Source: Sodalis sp. dw_96
Lineage (GTDB): Bacteria > Pseudomonadota > Gammaproteobacteria > Enterobacterales > Enterobacteriaceae
Assembly (NCBI RefSeq): GCF_018449575.1
Contig: NZ_JAAVUT010000003.1
Location: forward strand, 310,001 to 374,000
Length of the DNA: 64,000 nt
Reading direction: 5' to 3'
The position numbers and the translations under genes were made by a program. How positions within the stretch are numbered: position 1 is the stretch's first letter; each line of letters opens with the position of its first letter. The notes under the pieces are model-generated. The model ran no database searches, was not told where the DNA came from, and saw nothing but the letters and a program-made list of their open reading frames with translations. Below, one piece after another: positions 61,891-64,000 of this stretch.

Positions 61891-62001
61891 CGTAATAACG
61901 GCGCCTCCCGCGCGCTGCAATCCACCCCTGCCGTCAACAGGCGGGGTGGATGCTGGAATAGACCCCGGGTGTGAACATCCCTACTTGAATAAAAGATCAA
62001 C

Positions 62002-62739
62002 ATGAGCGAAATCATTTACGGCATTCACGCCGTTAAAGCTTTATTGGACCGCGATCCGCAACGTTTTCTCGATGTTTATATCCTGAAAGGACGCGACGAT
62101 CGTCGCCTGCATGCCCTGATTGTCGAGCTGGAAGCGGCGGGAATTGTCATTCAGGTAGCGAACCGGCAGTGGCTTGATGAAAAAGTCGAAGGGGAGGTGC
62201 ATCAGGGTATCGTGGCGCGGGTCCAGGAAGGACGGCAGTTACAGGAAAACGATTTGCCCGGCTTGCTGCAACAGCACGCCGCTCCTTTTCTGCTGGTGCT
62301 GGACGGCGTCACGGATCCCCATAATCTGGGAGCCTGCCTGCGCAGTGCCGACGCCGCCGGCGTGCATGGGGTGATAGTCCCGCGGGATCGTTCCGCTCCC
62401 CTTAGCGCCATCGCCAAAAAGGTCGCCAGCGGCGCGGCGGAGACCGTGCCCTTGATTCGTGTCACTAACCTGGCGCGAACGCTGCGTTTGTTGCAAGAAA
62501 ACAATGTCTGGGTTGTCGGCACCGCCGGTGAGGCGGATCATGACCTGTACCAGAGCAAGCTTACCGGTCCGTTGGCCCTGGTAATGGGCGCCGAAGGGGA
62601 AGGCATGCGCCGCTTGACCCGCGAGCATTGCGATGAGCTGATAAGCATCCCCATGGCGGGTTCGGTCTCTTCGCTGAACGTGTCGGTAGCGACCGGCGTC
62701 TGCCTGTTCGAGGCGGTACGCCAGCGTCAAGTCAGCTAG
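62002..62739 (+). CDS. rlmB: 23S rRNA (guanosine-2'-O-)-methyltransferase RlmB
   Basis: SPOUT-class methyltransferase for Gm2251. The protein is 245 aa. It has an N-terminal substrate-binding domain ([14 protein letters not shown]), then [30 protein letters not shown] and [17 protein letters not shown], which form the knotted cofactor site. Downstream of rnr as in E. coli. Confidence 0.97.
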   Translation: MSEIIYGIHAVKALLDRDPQRFLDVYILKGRDDRRLHALIVELEAAGIVIQVANRQWLDEKVEGEVHQGIVARVQEGRQLQENDLPGLLQQHAAPFLLVLDGVTDPHNLGACLRSADAAGVHGVIVPRDRSAPLSAIAKKVASGAAETVPLIRVTNLARTLRLLQENNVWVVGTAGEADHDLYQSKLTGPLALVMGAEGEGMRRLTREHCDELISIPMAGSVSSLNVSVATGVCLFEAVRQRQVS

Positions 62740-62834
62740 GGGCAGCGATACTCGGGCGTCAAGCATCACCGGCGCTACGCCGGCGTTGAATCGGCAAGAG
62801 GTCGTGGTACGCCGGCGTCAATAATCAGCACCCT

Positions 62835-62865
62835 GTCATAGCGGTCAATGGACGACCGCTATGAC
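62835..62865. terminator. Hairpin between rlmB and bsmA, possible two-way terminator
   Basis: GTCATAGCGGTC and its exact complement with a seven-base loop, in the convergent gap. No T-run on either side, so the terminator call is tentative. Confidence 0.5.
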
Positions 62866-62878
62866 GGCATGGTGACGC

Positions 62879-63187
62879 TTAACGATACAATATGACATCA
62901 GCGCGCCATTTGCCCGAGGTCACCAGTTCCGATAACGCGACAATCTGGTAATAGGTGGCATGAGCGGCATTGGCCTTGACGCGAACCGCATGCTCGACGT
63001 CCATCGGGCTGCCGCGTCTTACCACGGTGATTCGGTCGAGAACCTGCAGTGACCCGGCCTGATCGCGCTGGATTTCCTGCGCCTGATGGGTGGGCGGCGG
63101 CGGCGGGACCGGTTTGCCTTCCAATATACTGCACCCTGTAAGGGCCAGCAAACCGAGGGCGGTAACCATAACGGATAGCGGTTTCAT
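62879..63187 (-). CDS. bsmA: Biofilm peroxide resistance lipoprotein BsmA (DUF1471)
   Basis: A 102-aa lipoprotein. The lipobox LTGC gives mature Cys19, with SILEGKPVPPPPPTHQAQEI following; the C-terminal YhcN/DUF1471 fold reads VEHAVRVKANAAHATYYQIV. It matches E. coli BsmA (YjfO), linked to peroxide survival in biofilms. Convergent with rlmB, divergent from yjfP. Confidence 0.88.
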   Translation of the reverse strand: MKPLSVMVTALGLLALTGCSILEGKPVPPPPPTHQAQEIQRDQAGSLQVLDRITVVRRGSPMDVEHAVRVKANAAHATYYQIVALSELVTSGKWRADVILYR

Positions 63188-63334
63188 GGGATATGTGCCA
63201 TTAAGTTCAACATGAGTAGTATATCCCAGTATCCGGCGCTTCGGCCTTGATGCGCATTAAAAATCAAAAGGCCGCCGACCCATAACAAGGCTTGAGTTTT
63301 GCCGGTTCCCCTGTGGCTGTTCAAAGGAGGTATT

Positions 63335-64000
63335 ATGGTTGAGATGCATCAGGAATCCATCGACGGCGTCGAAGTGATACATGCGGTACCGGCAGGTCTT
63401 TACTCGCAGCCGCTGCCGACGATTTTCTTTTATCATGGGTATACCTCCTCCAAAGAAGTGTACAGCTATTTTGGTTATGCCCTGGCAAAAGCCGGGTTTC
63501 GCGTTATTTTGCCGGACGCCCCCATGCACGGCGCCCGTTTTAGCGGCGATGAACAGCAGCGCCTGGGGCATTTCTGGGACATCCTGCGGACGAATATCGA
63601 TGAATTACCGGTCTTGAAAGCCCATTTCCAACAACAGGGGCTGATTGACCCGGAACGTATCGGTGTTTGCGGCGCATCCTTGGGCGGCATGACCGCGCTG
63701 GGGGCCATGGCCCGTTACCCCTGGCTAAAGGCGGCGGCGGAATTCATGGGATCCGGCGATTATCTGCGGCTTGCCAAAACCTTGTTTCCGCCGGTACCAT
63801 TAACCTCGTCCTCCCGTCAAAAGGAATTTGAACAGCGTATGGCCCCCCTGGCTGAGTACGAGGTATTCCACCAGTTGGATAAGCTCGGCGATAGGCCCCT
63901 GCTGCTCTGGCACGGCGACGCCGACCCGCTGGTGCCGGCGGAGGAAAGCCGCCGGCTGTATCAGGCGCTGGTGGCGCAGGGGAGCGATAGCCGGGTGACC
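63335..64000 (+). CDS. yjfP: YjfP-like esterase (alpha/beta hydrolase), 3' end cut by the window
   Basis: The first 222 residues of an alpha/beta hydrolase resembling E. coli YjfP, an esterase of unknown natural substrate. The oxyanion region is FFYHGYTSS, and the nucleophile Ser lies in GASLGGMTALG at about residue 116. The acid and a later DGDADP-like stretch (LLLWHGDADPLVP) are visible; the His lies beyond the edge. Strong AAAGGAGG ribosome-binding site before ATG 63335. Confidence 0.9.
   Translation, partial: MVEMHQESIDGVEVIHAVPAGLYSQPLPTIFFYHGYTSSKEVYSYFGYALAKAGFRVILPDAPMHGARFSGDEQQRLGHFWDILRTNIDELPVLKAHFQQQGLIDPERIGVCGASLGGMTALGAMARYPWLKAAAEFMGSGDYLRLAKTLFPPVPLTSSSRQKEFEQRMAPLAEYEVFHQLDKLGDRPLLLWHGDADPLVPAEESRRLYQALVAQGSDSRVT

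Overview
The window is chromosomal DNA from a member of the Enterobacterales. Its backbone is the conserved run known from Escherichia coli near 94 min: aspA, fxsA, groES-groEL, yjeI, epmB/efp, ecnA-ecnB, a fumarate reductase locus, epmA, mscM-psd-rsgA, orn, tRNA-Gly, queG/nnr-tsaE-amiB-mutL-miaA-hfq-hflX-hflK-hflC, yjeT, purA, rnr, rlmB, bsmA and yjfP. Intergenic palindromic repeats of a type I recall from Yersinia, Serratia and Sodalis relatives point away from E. coli itself, towards a Pectobacteriaceae/Sodalis/Yersiniaceae-like lineage. The genus is a guess. No rRNA, CRISPR array, prophage, integrase or intact insertion sequence was seen.

Layout. Bases 1-7359 are ordinary backbone: a sigma-32-type groE promoter and the EF-P lysylation genes, with epmA at 11.8 kb completing that set. 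At 7.9-11.5 kb, where E. coli has frdABCD, there is a three-subunit di-haem frdCAB of the Wolinella/Campylobacter type. It runs in the opposite direction and sits behind a good FNR-like promoter. Bases 11.8-19.3 kb return to backbone. Between the orn-linked tRNA-Gly and queG lies about 26 kb of accessory DNA. The first part (19.5-25.8 kb) holds a deletion-fused tetR/SDR remnant, several oxidoreductases with local TetR and HxlR regulators, a second identical tRNA-Gly, and a broken Fic-type gene.

The second part (25.9-44.7 kb) looks like one catabolic system. It holds histidine ammonia-lyase, two proteins resembling cucumopine/mikimopine (histidine-opine) synthase, a dipeptide-type ABC importer, a hydantoinase/oxoprolinase-type HyuAB pair, a HutC-like GntR regulator, a polar-amino-acid ABC importer and a PhyH-type 2-oxoglutarate dioxygenase. 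Five exact TGTATATACA palindromes and one variant (GGTATATACC) lie in the control regions of all its transcription units. This is the HutC-type TGTA-N2-TACA operator. The two synthase-like proteins carry the same two domains in opposite order. My working model is import and breakdown of a histidine plus 2-oxoglutarate condensation product (a cucumopine-type opine or its lactam) to histidine and 2-oxoglutarate, with histidine then passed to HutH. The function is inferred; the domain architecture, gene order and operators are visible in the sequence.

The island ends beside an AT-rich stretch with two perfect DnaA boxes just before queG. This is the position of the DnaA-titrating datA locus in E. 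coli. From 45.3 kb to the end the window is backbone again, except that nsrR is missing between purA and rnr.
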